Shown: positions 16,183 to 25,769, numbered from the stretch's first letter. The stretch is DNA of 64,000 nt from Streptomyces griseorubiginosus (GCF_001514195.1 NZ_KQ948744.1:266597-330596); one strand, 5' to 3'. Notes: generated by a model from the letters alone, not told the origin. Numbers and translations: made by a program.

Positions 16183-17130
16183 ATGGCGCGGCGCATCGAC
16201 GTGACCGGGGCGGGCGGCGTACGTCTCGCCGCCTGGGAGTTCGGAGATCCTCCCAAGAGCGATCCGACGGACCCGACCGACCCGGCGAAGGCCGCCTCCC
16301 CACCCCCGGAGAAACGATCACCCGGGGTCCTCTTACTCCACGGCCTGATGGGCCGCGCCTCCCACTGGGCGTCCACCGCCCGCTGGCTCTCCGAGCGGTA
16401 CCGGGCCGTCGCGCTCGACCAGCGCGGTCACGGCCAGAGCGACAAGCCCCCTCGGGCCGCCTTCACCCGCGACGCGTACGTCGAGGACGCCGAGGCCGCC
16501 CTCGAACAGCTCGACCTCGCCCCCGTCGTCCTCATCGGCCACGCCATGGGCGCCCTGACCGCCTGGCAGCTCGCCGCCCGCCGCCCCGACCTGGTCCGCG
16601 CAGTGATCATCTGCGACATGCGGGCCTCCGCCCTCGGCGCCGCCTCGCAACGGGAGTGGGGCGAGTGGTTCAAGGCCTGGCCGGTGCCCTTCGCCACCCT
16701 CGCCGACGTACGCAAGTGGTTCGGCGAGGACGACCCCTGGGTCGAGCGGCCCAACCCGGCGCGCGGCGAGTTCTACGCCGAGGTGATGGCCGAGTCCCCC
16801 GACGGCTGGCGCCCCGTCTTCGAACCCGAGCAGATGCTCCAGTCCCGCGAGACCTGGGTCTACGACGCCCACTGGGAGGAACTCGCGCAGGTCAGGTGCC
16901 CCACGCTGGTCGTCCGCGGCCTGGACGGCGAACTGGGCCGCGCCGAGGCCCAGGAGATGGTCCGCGTCCTGCCCCGTGGCCGCTACGCCGAGGTCGCCGA
17001 CGCCGGCCACCTCGTGCACTACGACCAGCCGGAGGCGTGGCGGGCCGCGATAGAGCCGTTCCTGGACGGACTGGAGGGCCTGGAGGGCCTGGAGGGCCTG
17101 GAGTCTCCGGACGGCACGGAAAGCGACTGA
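16183..17130 (+). CDS. Alpha/beta-hydrolase fold protein lacking the nucleophile serine
   Basis: Alpha/beta-hydrolase of 315 residues. The oxyanion motif LLHGLMGRASHW is at about 51-62, DQRGHGQSD at 79-87, the acid candidate Asp248 in RGLDGE, and the catalytic His276 in DAGHLVHY. At the nucleophile elbow, normally GHSMG, the sequence reads GHAMG (Ala121). RutD, as I recall, also has alanine there, so this is a family variant and not necessarily an error. Two low-complexity pieces stand out: a Pro/Asp linker at 28-46 and a C-terminal LEG repeat from a 9-base unit (17071-17103). ATG at 16183 follows AAGGGGGG; GTG at 16177 is an alternative. Confidence 0.85.
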   Translation: MARRIDVTGAGGVRLAAWEFGDPPKSDPTDPTDPAKAASPPPEKRSPGVLLLHGLMGRASHWASTARWLSERYRAVALDQRGHGQSDKPPRAAFTRDAYVEDAEAALEQLDLAPVVLIGHAMGALTAWQLAARRPDLVRAVIICDMRASALGAASQREWGEWFKAWPVPFATLADVRKWFGEDDPWVERPNPARGEFYAEVMAESPDGWRPVFEPEQMLQSRETWVYDAHWEELAQVRCPTLVVRGLDGELGRAEAQEMVRVLPRGRYAEVADAGHLVHYDQPEAWRAAIEPFLDGLEGLEGLEGLESPDGTESD

Positions 17131-17289
17131 CACCCTGGACGGGTGGGTGCAAAGGGGCGGCTCGGGCACCTGAGCCGCTCCCCGCGCTCGGGGCGGCCCG
17201 CCGCAACCGGAGCCCGCGCCGGGTCGGACCCCTCCGTACGGCAGGGCATGCGCCCCTCCCCGCGCCCCGCGAACCACCGCGACACCGGC

Positions 17290-17540
17290 CCCGGTCACCC
17301 AGCCCGCGGTCGGCGCCTTCAGCCGGGCAGCGGGCCCCCGGGGCGGCGCCCTCACCCGGCCACCCGGCCCCTCGGCGGCGCCTTCAGCCGGGCAGCAGGC
17401 CTCCTGGCGGCGCCCTCACCCGGTCACCCAGCCCCGTGCAGCGCCCCTCACCCGGTAACCCAGCCCCGCGCCCCCACCCGCCATCGACCCAGCGGCGCGC
17501 TCACCCCGGTCACCCGCCCCGGCTCGGCGCCCCCATCCGC
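17290..17540. repeat. C-rich degenerate tandem repeat in the gap after the hydrolase
   Basis: A 64-65-base unit is repeated: CGGCGCCTTCAGCCGGGCAG occurs at 17311 and 17376, and CGGCGCCCTCACCCGG at 17344 and 17408, followed by shorter variants ending in TCACCC or TAACCC. The 410-base gap between the hydrolase and the convergent ABC permease holds no gene. Confidence 0.7.
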
Positions 17541-19259
17541 TCACCCCTTGCTGACCGCCGCAAGGATCTCCGGCAGCTGCCGTGCCGTGCGCGGGGCCGC
17601 CAGGCGCAGACCCGCGACCGTGATCATCCCGCCGTACACCGCCCCCACCGGCAGTAGCACCCAGCTCCACTCGTCGCCGCCCGCGCTGACGTTGGCCCAG
17701 ATGGCCAGGGCGATCACCGGCGCGCAGAGCAGCGCGGCCGAGACCATGCCGCCGACCACGGCGGCCGCGGCGAGCCCCGACTGTCCCGGGGCCACGTTCT
17801 TGTAGCCCTCCTGCGGGATCGAGTACGGGAAACGCGCCGACGTCCACGCCCCGGTCGCCAGCATCGCGCCGAGCAGCGCGAAGGACATGCCGAGCACCTC
17901 GGGCAGCTTCGGCCAGTCACCGATCAGCGCGGTCGTCACCACGGTGACGAGGGTGGCGTACGGCAGGGTGATCACCAGCAGTGCCAGCGCACGCGCGCGC
18001 AGCTCGACGTAGGCGTCCCGCGTGGAGGAGATGGTGAGCGCGACCATCCAGAACGCCGAGGTGTCCTGCCCGAACTGGTTGTACATCTGCACACCGAGCA
18101 TCCCGGCGGCGAAGCAGGAGAAGTAGATCGACCCGGTGCCCTGGAGTGCGTTGAACACCGGCACGATCAGTCCGATGGCCAGCGAGGTCACCCACGCGGC
18201 CTTGGTCTTGGGGTCGCGCCACACATAGCGCAGGCTGCGTTCCATCACGGTGCCGGTGCGCCCGCCGGGCAGCAGCCGCGCGAGCCCGGTCGAGGTCCGC
18301 TCCTTGGCGGCCCCCTGGGCGGACGGCAGGGTGGAGCCGTCGGGCGAGGTCATCAGCCGGGTGAGGTGACGCGACCAGAGGGCGAGCAGACCCGCCAACG
18401 CGGCGGCGGACAGGGCGAGTTGCAGGACGGCGGTGCCGTACGAACCCTCACTCGCCGAGTGGACCGCCCCGATCGCCGAGGCGGGCGGGATCCAGCCCAG
18501 CACCTCGGCCGGCCCGTCCAGCTGCCCGAGACCGCCCGAACCGAGGCGCTGGGCGCCGAAGTTGACGACCTGCGCGCCGACCGCGACGACCAGTCCGCTC
18601 AGCACCGCCAGATCGCGGCCCTTGCGACTGCTCAGCAGCCGGAGGTTGGCCGCGGCGACCGCCCGTGCGAGGGCCACGCACACCAGCAGCGCGAGCGGCA
18701 CGGCGAGTACGGAGAGGACGTACGCCGTCCCGCCGTGCGCGACGGCGACCACCGAGCCGACGAGCACGCAGAGCGTGAACACCGGCCCGATGCCGACCAG
18801 GGAGGCCACGAGCAGCGCCCGCACCAGGGGCCGCGGCCGCAGCGGCAGCATCACCAGCCGGGTGGGGTCCAGGGTCTCGTCGCCGCCGGGGAAGAACAGC
18901 GGCATCACGGCCCATCCGACCGCGAGGACGGCGACCAGCGGGACGGCGACGGACTCCGCGTGCGCGTTGCCGCGCAGAGCGACCAGTCCGAGCAACTGGA
19001 GGGCCGAGAAGAGCAGCACGGCGACGGCCGAGCCGATCCAGGCGGCCCGTCGCCCGCCGGACTGCCGCAGACCGTTGCGCAGCAGGGACAGCTTCAGCCG
19101 TACGACGACCGGGGTGACGTCCTGCGCCACGGGGCGCGAAACCGGAACCCGGCCCGGACCCTGCCCCGAGACCAGGCCCGGACCCTGATCCGCAACCTGA
19201 CCCGTACCCGGAGCGCCCTCGCCCGCAGTACCCCCGCCCGCAGAGCCGGCCGCCGTCAT
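17541..19259 (-). CDS. ABC transporter permease, multi-span membrane protein
   Basis: Membrane component of an ABC exporter paired with the ATPase just upstream. The 572-residue protein starts with a Gly/Pro-rich cytoplasmic tail, then shows about 12 hydrophobic segments, for example AWIGSAVAVLLFSALQLLG, VYVLS-type spans and AVVGGMVSAALLCAPVIALA. A cytoplasmic loop in the middle (LMTSPDGSTLPSAQGAAKER) splits it into two halves of six. The ATG overlaps the ATPase stop as ATGA, and translation is coupled. Substrate unknown; lantibiotic-, drug- or lipid-type exporters of this class are common in streptomycetes. Confidence 0.85.
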   Translation of the reverse strand: MTAAGSAGGGTAGEGAPGTGQVADQGPGLVSGQGPGRVPVSRPVAQDVTPVVVRLKLSLLRNGLRQSGGRRAAWIGSAVAVLLFSALQLLGLVALRGNAHAESVAVPLVAVLAVGWAVMPLFFPGGDETLDPTRLVMLPLRPRPLVRALLVASLVGIGPVFTLCVLVGSVVAVAHGGTAYVLSVLAVPLALLVCVALARAVAAANLRLLSSRKGRDLAVLSGLVVAVGAQVVNFGAQRLGSGGLGQLDGPAEVLGWIPPASAIGAVHSASEGSYGTAVLQLALSAAALAGLLALWSRHLTRLMTSPDGSTLPSAQGAAKERTSTGLARLLPGGRTGTVMERSLRYVWRDPKTKAAWVTSLAIGLIVPVFNALQGTGSIYFSCFAAGMLGVQMYNQFGQDTSAFWMVALTISSTRDAYVELRARALALLVITLPYATLVTVVTTALIGDWPKLPEVLGMSFALLGAMLATGAWTSARFPYSIPQEGYKNVAPGQSGLAAAAVVGGMVSAALLCAPVIALAIWANVSAGGDEWSWVLLPVGAVYGGMITVAGLRLAAPRTARQLPEILAAVSKG

Positions 19260-20026
19260 CGGGCCCCGCCGCCCAGCCAGTCGAGGTTCGCCCCGGCGTC
19301 CTGCCCCTGCGCGCCCACGAGTTCGAGGAACGCCCGCTGGAGGGAGGGCGCGGCACCGCGCACCTCGTCGAGCGGACCGTGCGCGCGGATGCGGCCGGCG
19401 GCCATGACGGCCACCCAGTCGCACAGGGACTCCACGAGCTCCATCACGTGTGAGGAGAAGACGACGGTGGCGCCGGAGCCGGTGTACCGCTCCAGCACCC
19501 CGCGGATGGTCTGCGCCGAGACCGGGTCGACCCCCTCGAAGGGCTCGTCGAGGAACAGCACTTCGGGATTGTGGAGCAGGGCGGCCGCGAGCCCGATCTT
19601 CTTCCGCATCCCGGTCGAGTAGTCCACGACCAGCTTGTGCTGGGCCCCCGCGAGGTCCAGCACGTCGAGCAGCTGCGAGGCCCGCCGGTCCACCTCACCC
19701 CCGGGCAGCCCCCGCAACCGCCCGGAGTAGGCGAGCAGTTCCCGCCCGGAGAGCCGCTCGAACAGCCGCAGTCCCTCGGGCAGCACCCCGATCCGGGCCT
19801 TCACCGCGACCGGGTCCCGCCACACGTCGTGCCCGACGACGGAGACGGACCCCTGATCGGGCCGCAGGAGCCCGGTCACCATGGAGAGAGTCGTGGTCTT
19901 CCCGGCCCCGTTGGGTCCGACGAGCCCGATGAACTTCCCTGCGGGAAGCTCAAGATCGATCCCGGCTACGGCAACCTGCTGCCCGAACCGCTTCCAGAGC
20001 CCCCGCACACTCACAGCCGACGTCAT
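19256..20026 (-). CDS. ABC transporter ATP-binding protein
   Basis: ATPase that drives the permease encoded by the overlapping next gene. The 256-residue protein has Walker A GPNGAGKTTT (about 37-46), Q-loop region VTGLLRPDQG, signature YSTGMRKKIGLAAAL (a C-loop variant with STGMRKK), Walker B VLFLDEPFEGVD and the H-loop SSHVMEL. The product resembles CcmA/DrrA-type exporters. Transcription begins upstream with no other gene in the operon; the next gene upstream is the Prim-Pol protein on the same strand, 24 bases away, so co-transcription is possible. Confidence 0.92.
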   Translation of the reverse strand: MTSAVSVRGLWKRFGQQVAVAGIDLELPAGKFIGLVGPNGAGKTTTLSMVTGLLRPDQGSVSVVGHDVWRDPVAVKARIGVLPEGLRLFERLSGRELLAYSGRLRGLPGGEVDRRASQLLDVLDLAGAQHKLVVDYSTGMRKKIGLAAALLHNPEVLFLDEPFEGVDPVSAQTIRGVLERYTGSGATVVFSSHVMELVESLCDWVAVMAAGRIRAHGPLDEVRGAAPSLQRAFLELVGAQGQDAGANLDWLGGGAR

Positions 20027-20050
20027 GGACGCCCACTCTAGGCGTGCGTC

Positions 20051-20728
20051 TCACCTGTCCCGACCGCACGCGTAGGCGAGCGGGGAGATCAGCTCCTCGG
20101 CGTCCGGCAGCCAGCGGTTCGCGGCGGTGGGACGGCAGGCCCACTGCACGGCTCCGGACGAGCCGTACCGGGTCGGGGGAGCGGCGACGAACGACCCCTC
20201 GCCCAGCACCACGAGGTCGAGGGACGAGGGAGCCCACCCCAGCCGGCGCACGAGGTCCGGCACCTTCGCCGTCGCGCCCGGCAGCACGAAGAAGTGCATC
20301 CGGCGGTCGGGCGTCAGCGTCACGGGACCGAGGGTCAGCTCCATGCGCTCCATGCGGGCCAGCGCGAGGAAGCCGGCCGTGTCCCGGACGGAGATCGCGT
20401 CGAAGGTCCGCCCCGTCGGCAGCAGGATCGACGCCGCCGGCTGCTTCTGCCACATCCGGCGCGCGACGGTCGCACTGCCCGTGGCCTGCGTCGCCCAGTC
20501 CTCGCGCGAGGGGTGCGCCCCGGGGGCGGCGCACGCGGTGTCGCCGCAGGAGCAGCGCTGCACCCCGTCGACTGCTTCCAGCCAGGTGCCGGGAAAGACG
20601 TCCCAGTGGCGCTCCTCGGCGTATCGTACGGCTGTCTCCAGCAGCGATTCCCCGCGCTGCTTCGGAATCTGAGCGGCCTCGGGGCCCGCGATCGTCTCTT
20701 CCACGCTCAACACAACTCCCGCGCCCAC
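20051..20728 (-). CDS. Stand-alone primase-polymerase (Prim-Pol) domain protein
   Basis: A bifunctional primase/polymerase N-terminal-like domain of 225 residues with no helicase or other domain attached. Visible: AVRYAEERHWDVFPG at the N-terminus, a zinc-like CSCGDTACAAPGAHP loop, the core DAISVRDTAGFLAL where plasmid Prim-Pols carry their acidic pair, and SLDLVVLGEGSFVAAPPTRYG near the end. In this class the metal-binding acidic residues are poorly conserved, so catalysis is uncertain. The start is unclear: GTG at 20728, 20713 and 20704 are all in frame and none has a good ribosome site. Chromosomal homologues are widespread in Streptomyces. Confidence 0.75.
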   Translation of the reverse strand: MGAGVVLSVEETIAGPEAAQIPKQRGESLLETAVRYAEERHWDVFPGTWLEAVDGVQRCSCGDTACAAPGAHPSREDWATQATGSATVARRMWQKQPAASILLPTGRTFDAISVRDTAGFLALARMERMELTLGPVTLTPDRRMHFFVLPGATAKVPDLVRRLGWAPSSLDLVVLGEGSFVAAPPTRYGSSGAVQWACRPTAANRWLPDAEELISPLAYACGRDR

Positions 20729-21019
20729 CTCGGGTTACGGCTGTAGCGCGCGCGGGGGAGGAGCATTGATTCGGCATCTGGGGCGCATGGATGCACGTGT
20801 GGGGGCGCGCGGGAGGGGCCGGGGCGTGAGCTGGGTAGCCACGAACGGGGCAGGCTTCCGCCTTTACCCCGGCAATCCTCGCATGCCTCGCATTTTAGCT
20901 GTCTCTGCGGGGCATTGATCTTCACGGCCGGATCCTTTCGTTCACACCGACGGGGCCCGGGAGTGGAAGACACGTCAACTCGGTGCGTGGGCAGGCACCG
21001 CAGCCACAGGGGGTACGCC

Positions 21020-22405
21020 ATGGCCGCAAGGCCACTTGTCGCGCGGCAGCCGAACGAACGGCTGCAAGCGCTCATCCAGGAGGCGGGGTGCTCGAACGCC
21101 GGGCTCGCCCGCCGGGTCAACATGTGCGGTGCCGAGCACGGCCTCGACCTGCGCTACGACAAGACGTCCGTGGCCCGTTGGCTACGGGGACAGCAGCCGC
21201 GGGGCAAGGCGCCCGCGATCATCGCGGAGGCGCTCGGGCGCAAGCTCGGCCGTACGGTCACGATCGACGAGATCGGCATGGCCAACGGCAAGAACCTCGC
21301 CTCCGGCGTCGGTCTCCAGTTCTCGCCGACGGTACTGGGCGCCATCGAGCAGGTGTGTGAGCTGTGGCGCAGTGACGTGGGGCGCCGGGACTTCCTGTCC
21401 GGCTCCTCGGTCGCCGCGTCCGCGCTGGTCGAGCCGAGCCGGGACTGGCTGATCTCCTCACCCGACGCACAGGTGGCACGCCAGGCGGGCCCGCGGGTGG
21501 GCCAGTCCGACGTGGCGGCCGTGCGAGCGATGACCCAGGCCCTCGTCGACCTCGACCACCAGTACGGCAGCGGGCACGTCCGCCCGGTCGTCGTGCACTA
21601 CCTCAACAGCGTGGTCTCCGGGCTGCTCGCGGGCTCGTACCGGGAGGCCGTCGGGCGCGACCTGTTCGCCGCGCTGGCCCGACTGACCGAGCTCGCCGGG
21701 TACATGGCGATCGACACCGGTCAACCGGGCCTGGCCCAGCGGTACTACATCCAGGCGCTGCGGCTCGCGCAGGCGGCCGGCGACCGCGGATACGGCGGCT
21801 ATGTGCTCGCCGCGTCCATGAGCCACCTCGCCGCACAGCTCGGGAACCCGCGCGAGATCGCCCAGTTGGCGCGGGCGGCGCAGGAAGGGGCGCGGGGCCG
21901 GGTGACACCGCGCGCGGAGGCCATGTTCCTCGCGGCGGAGGCGCGCGGGCACGCGCTCATGGGTGACGTGCGCGCGACCCAGGCGGCGTCGGCGCGGGCC
22001 GTGACCGCGCTGGAGGCGGCGGATCCCTCCTCGGGCGACGACCCGGCGTGGATCGCGCACTTCGACGAGGCCTATCTGGCCGACGAGTTGGCACACTGCC
22101 ACCGTGACCTCGGCCAGGCCGACGCGGCGGCGCGGTGTGCCCAGGAGTCCCTGGACGGGCTCCCGGAGAACAAGGCGCGCCGCAGGGCGATCGGTTACGT
22201 CCTGCTCGCCACCGCGCAGGTGCAGCAGCGCGAGATCGAGCAGGCCTGCAACACCGGCCTGAAAGCGGTGGAGTTGCTGGAGACCGTCCGCTCCAACCGG
22301 GGTGCGGAGTACCTCGACGACTTCCAGCAGCGCCTGGAGCCGTTCCGGGACGAGGCCGTCGTCCGGGAGTTCGGGGCCCGGCTCGACCTTCAGGCGGCCG
22401 CATAG
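21020..22405 (+). CDS. HTH plus TPR-type regulator, NsdA-like
   Basis: Probable developmental/secondary-metabolism regulator of 461 residues. An N-terminal HTH region (residues 10-75: RLQALIQEAGCSNAGLARRVN, DKTSVARWLRGQQP) is followed by RRDFLSGSSVAASAL and then helical repeats from about 180 to the end (QRYYIQALRLAQAAGDRGYGGYVLA, AEARGHALMGD) that look like tetratricopeptides. S. coelicolor NsdA/NsdB have this architecture (recall) and repress antibiotic production. ATG at 21020 follows AGGGGG. The 290-base upstream gap contains no gene and separates it from the divergent Prim-Pol gene. Confidence 0.8.
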   Translation: MAARPLVARQPNERLQALIQEAGCSNAGLARRVNMCGAEHGLDLRYDKTSVARWLRGQQPRGKAPAIIAEALGRKLGRTVTIDEIGMANGKNLASGVGLQFSPTVLGAIEQVCELWRSDVGRRDFLSGSSVAASALVEPSRDWLISSPDAQVARQAGPRVGQSDVAAVRAMTQALVDLDHQYGSGHVRPVVVHYLNSVVSGLLAGSYREAVGRDLFAALARLTELAGYMAIDTGQPGLAQRYYIQALRLAQAAGDRGYGGYVLAASMSHLAAQLGNPREIAQLARAAQEGARGRVTPRAEAMFLAAEARGHALMGDVRATQAASARAVTALEAADPSSGDDPAWIAHFDEAYLADELAHCHRDLGQADAAARCAQESLDGLPENKARRRAIGYVLLATAQVQQREIEQACNTGLKAVELLETVRSNRGAEYLDDFQQRLEPFRDEAVVREFGARLDLQAAA

Positions 22406-22574
22406 GGAGGACGAGTACAGCGGTCAAGGGCCCGGAATCGTCACACGATCACCGGAGAACTGTTACTGCGGTCACAGGGGCGCAGGTCACGTCCTGTGCT
22501 ACGTGGCACCGGGCTCGGGGGACCCGGTAGCGTTACACGACGATTCCGAAGTTCCCCCATAAGTAGGAGTCCCG

Positions 22575-24356
22575 GTGACGCAGAGTGGACAGGGCGAGCA
22601 GCCCTCGGCGCGCGAAGCGCGCGAAGGCATCGTGCTGCCCTCCGACGGCGGGGAACCCCTGCTGCCGGGACAGACGGGCGCCTACGGTGCCCCGCAGCCC
22701 GGTTACGGCGCCCCGCCGCAGTCGTCCGGCTACGGCGGTCCGCCGCACGGCGGGTACGGCTCTCCGCAGGCGGACCCGTCCCCTCCGGCGTCCGACGGGG
22801 CGTACGGCGGGTCCTCCGCGGGCACGGCCTACGGTCAGCCGCCCGGCGCTCAGGCCTGGGGCTCCCCGTGGGGCCCCGACCAGCAGGGGCAGACCCAGCC
22901 GCCCGCCCAGGACTGGTCGCAGCCGAGCACCCAGACCTGGAACGTCCCCCACCAGCCCGCCGACACCTCCCAGCAGCCCGGCGGCACGCCGTCCCCGTCC
23001 CAGCCGCTGCCGCAGCAGCAGCCCGCGCCGGGCTACGACACCGACGAGCCGACGTCCTACTACCTCCCGCCGGTCGGCCAGCCCCTCCCGTCGGCGCCCG
23101 CCGCGCAGTCCCAGCCGCTGCCCCCGCAGCAGGGCCAGGTAGCGCCCTACGAGGCCCCCGGCACCGCGCAGCAGCAGCCCAGGCCCGGCTACGACACCGA
23201 CGAGCCGACCTCCTACTACCTGCCGCCGGTCGGCCAACCCCTCCCGGCCGGCTCGGGCCCGCCCGCCCACGAGGGCGCCACGCAGTTCATCCCGCCCGTC
23301 CCGGCCGCCGCCGACGAGGGGGCGACCCAGTTCATCCCACCGGTCCCGGCAGGTGCCGACGAAGGCGCCACGCAGTTCATCCCGCCGGTGCGCCCCGGCG
23401 CCCTCCCGCCCGAAGCGGGGCAGCACCCCCAGGCGGCCTACGGCGCCCAGCCCGGCTACGGCCCCGACGCCCAGGCCACCCAGTACATCCCGCCCGTGCC
23501 CGGTCAGGCCGGCGGCGCCGACCGGCAGCCGCCCTCCGACTTCGACAACCTCTTCCGCGCCCAAGGCACGGACGGCGGCGCCTCCTCCACCCAGCAGCTG
23601 CCGCGCTTCGACGGGCAGCAGGCCGCACCACCCGCCTACGGGGCCCCGCAGCCGTCGTACGGGGCCCCGCAGCCGCCGTACGTCCCGCCGGGCGGTGACG
23701 CGTACGACGACGGCGCAGGTGGTCGCCGCCGGTCGCGGGTGCCCGTTCTCGCCGCCGTGGGCGTCGGCATCGTCGTGCTCGGCATCGGCGCGGGCGCGCT
23801 GCTCGCCGGCGGCGGAGGCGGCGGGGGCGGGGGCGACAAGAACCAGACCGTGTCGGCGACGGCCCCGGCCGGCGAGGGCTCGTCCGCGCCGGCCGCCGAC
23901 CCGGCGAAGGCGCAGGCCGTGGAGCTGGACAAGCTGCTCGCCGACAGCGGCAACAGCCGTTCCTCGGTGATCAACGCGGTGGCGAACGTCAAGTCCTGCA
24001 AGGACCTCGGCCAGGCGGCCCAGGACCTGCGGGCGGCGGCGGGTCAGCGCACCGGTCTGGTGACCCGGCTCAAGGGGCTCGCGGTCGACCAGCTCCCGAG
24101 CCACGCCGAGCTGACCGAGGCCCTCACCAACGCCTGGCGGGCGTCCGCGTCCGCGGACAACCACTACGCGGCCTGGGCCGACCAGGCGGCCGGCCGGAAG
24201 GGCTGCAAGAAGGGTCAGGCCCGCATCACGCGAGAGACCGCGGCCGGCAACCGGGACAGCGGCACCGCCAGCACCGAGAAGGCCCGGGCGGCCCGGCTGT
24301 GGAACGCCATCGCGAAGAAGTACAGCCTGACGGAGCGCTCGTCGACCCAGCTGTGA
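22575..24356 (+). CDS. Single-span membrane protein with long Pro/Gly/Gln/Tyr-rich repeat domain
   Basis: Function unknown. Residues 1-385 are predicted disordered cytoplasmic sequence, rich in YG-A/G-PP motifs. They hold two copies of YDTDEPTSYYLPPVGQ (from about 154 and 206) and at least three copies of EGATQFIPPV (from about 233), with related TQYIPPVPG further on. One transmembrane helix follows at 390-411 (VLAAVGVGIVVLGIG), then a run of nine glycines and a conserved 180-residue extracytoplasmic domain with two cysteines (VKSCKDL, GRKGCKKG) that may form a disulphide. GTG at 22575 follows TAGGAG. Tail-first topology resembles kinase- or regulator-linked Streptomyces membrane proteins. 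Confidence 0.8.
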   Translation: MTQSGQGEQPSAREAREGIVLPSDGGEPLLPGQTGAYGAPQPGYGAPPQSSGYGGPPHGGYGSPQADPSPPASDGAYGGSSAGTAYGQPPGAQAWGSPWGPDQQGQTQPPAQDWSQPSTQTWNVPHQPADTSQQPGGTPSPSQPLPQQQPAPGYDTDEPTSYYLPPVGQPLPSAPAAQSQPLPPQQGQVAPYEAPGTAQQQPRPGYDTDEPTSYYLPPVGQPLPAGSGPPAHEGATQFIPPVPAAADEGATQFIPPVPAGADEGATQFIPPVRPGALPPEAGQHPQAAYGAQPGYGPDAQATQYIPPVPGQAGGADRQPPSDFDNLFRAQGTDGGASSTQQLPRFDGQQAAPPAYGAPQPSYGAPQPPYVPPGGDAYDDGAGGRRRSRVPVLAAVGVGIVVLGIGAGALLAGGGGGGGGGDKNQTVSATAPAGEGSSAPAADPAKAQAVELDKLLADSGNSRSSVINAVANVKSCKDLGQAAQDLRAAAGQRTGLVTRLKGLAVDQLPSHAELTEALTNAWRASASADNHYAAWADQAAGRKGCKKGQARITRETAAGNRDSGTASTEKARAARLWNAIAKKYSLTERSSTQL

Positions 24357-24410
24357 GAGGCAGGGCGGGGGCGCCTTCCGCACCCCCGCCCGGCAGTCCC
24401 GCCGGCCGCC

Positions 24411-25769
24411 TCAGTCGATGTCGGCGTGCCGCAGGGTCTGCGTCACGTCGGTGAAGCCCTCGTGGGCCGCCACGAGCCGGCCCTGGCGCACCACCTGGAG
24501 CGTCACGTTGGCGTTGACCATGCGGGGGAAGCCGATGGACGCGAGGTGGTTCGTGGCGTTCCAGGTGTCCCGGGGCCACCGGAGCGTCGGCGTCAGCCCA
24601 CCGGTCGGCACGCTCAGGCCGTCGTTGAGCGTGCCGCGCACGCTGTCGGCGGTCACCTCGCCGCCGCCGAGCGACTCGACGGCCTTCCGGAACACCGTGT
24701 AGGCGATCCAGGTGGTCTGCACGCCCGCGTCCGCCGAGTCGATGCGGTTGTCGTCGAAGGCCTCCTCCTTGATGACCTTCTTCATCCCGTCCCAGCGGGC
24801 GTCGCTCGCCACCGGGTACCAGCCGGTGATGTACGACCCCTCGTAGGGCCCCGACGCCCCGCCGGACGCGTCGATCTCCGTCTGGTCGACGCTGCCCATC
24901 GCCATGGCCGTCCGCACCCGCGGGTACTCGGCGCGGGCGCGCCGGAAGGAGTCCATGAAGGTGCTGGTGCGGTCGCCCAGCGCGGGCACGACGCACCCCT
25001 CCTTCTCCTTCGCAGCACCGGAGCCGGCCGCCGAACCGGAGCCGGCCGCCGCACCGGAGCCCGCGAGCGCCTTCGTGGACTGCGCCGAGTACTCGCTGGC
25101 GTCGTCCGCGGCCCGCACGTCGGCGGCGGCCCGGTGCCCGCCGGTCGTCAGCCCGGAGTCCAGCAGCACCGGCAGCTCGTCGCCCGCGATGGTGTCGGGC
25201 CGTACGAGGGTCACGTTGCCGCAGTCCCGGGCGAGCTCCTTGCCGAGCCCGGCGAGCAGGGTGGGCTGGCCGCCGTTGATCGGGTAGGAGAGCGGGCTGG
25301 TGAACTCGGCGTTGGTGACGCCGTAGCCGCCGATGTAGGGGATGCCCGCGCCCTCCAGGGGCGGGAAGAAGGAGTCGGCGTACTGGCTGTAGGAGCCGAC
25401 GACCGCGACGACGTGCTCCTTGACCGCGCGCCGGGCGCACTTCGCGGCGCCCACGCCGTTGTTCTTGTCGTTGCAGGTCAGGACGGTCAGTTTGCGGCCG
25501 TTGAGGCCGCCCCTGGCGTTGATCCAGCGGGCGTAGGCCTCGGCGAAGGCGGGCATGCCGGGCTTGTTGGTCGCCTCGGTGTCCGAGGGGGCCCAGGTCA
25601 TGACCTTGATCGGGTCGTCCCCGGAACCCCCCGTGGTACCGGGGACCACCCCGCAACCGGTGACGAGCGAGGCACCGGCGGCCAGGGCCCCCGCCACGAG
25701 GGCGAGGGCTCGGACGGGACGGTGGTGCCGGGGGAGGAAGGTGCTGCGGATGCGTCGCCTGCCGGTCAT
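24411..25769 (-). CDS. Substrate-binding lipoprotein, branched-chain amino-acid type (periplasmic-binding type 1)
   Basis: Extracellular ligand-binding lipoprotein. A basic N-terminus (MTGRRRIRS) and hydrophobic segment end in LVTGC, with Cys39 as lipidation site. The mature protein follows the Leu/Ile/Val-binding pattern: KVMTWAPSDTEA, ARWINARGGLNGRKL, VVAVVGSYSQYADSF, GIPYIGGYGVTN. A low-complexity Ala/Gly/Ser insertion (SGAAAGSGSAAGSG) lies near residue 235. No permease or ATPase is adjacent, so it is an orphan, possibly a sensor lipoprotein. ATG at 25769 is preferred; GTG at 25790 is an alternative. The upstream gap is shared with the divergent next gene. Confidence 0.82.
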   Translation of the reverse strand: MTGRRRIRSTFLPRHHRPVRALALVAGALAAGASLVTGCGVVPGTTGGSGDDPIKVMTWAPSDTEATNKPGMPAFAEAYARWINARGGLNGRKLTVLTCNDKNNGVGAAKCARRAVKEHVVAVVGSYSQYADSFFPPLEGAGIPYIGGYGVTNAEFTSPLSYPINGGQPTLLAGLGKELARDCGNVTLVRPDTIAGDELPVLLDSGLTTGGHRAAADVRAADDASEYSAQSTKALAGSGAAAGSGSAAGSGAAKEKEGCVVPALGDRTSTFMDSFRRARAEYPRVRTAMAMGSVDQTEIDASGGASGPYEGSYITGWYPVASDARWDGMKKVIKEEAFDDNRIDSADAGVQTTWIAYTVFRKAVESLGGGEVTADSVRGTLNDGLSVPTGGLTPTLRWPRDTWNATNHLASIGFPRMVNANVTLQVVRQGRLVAAHEGFTDVTQTLRHADID

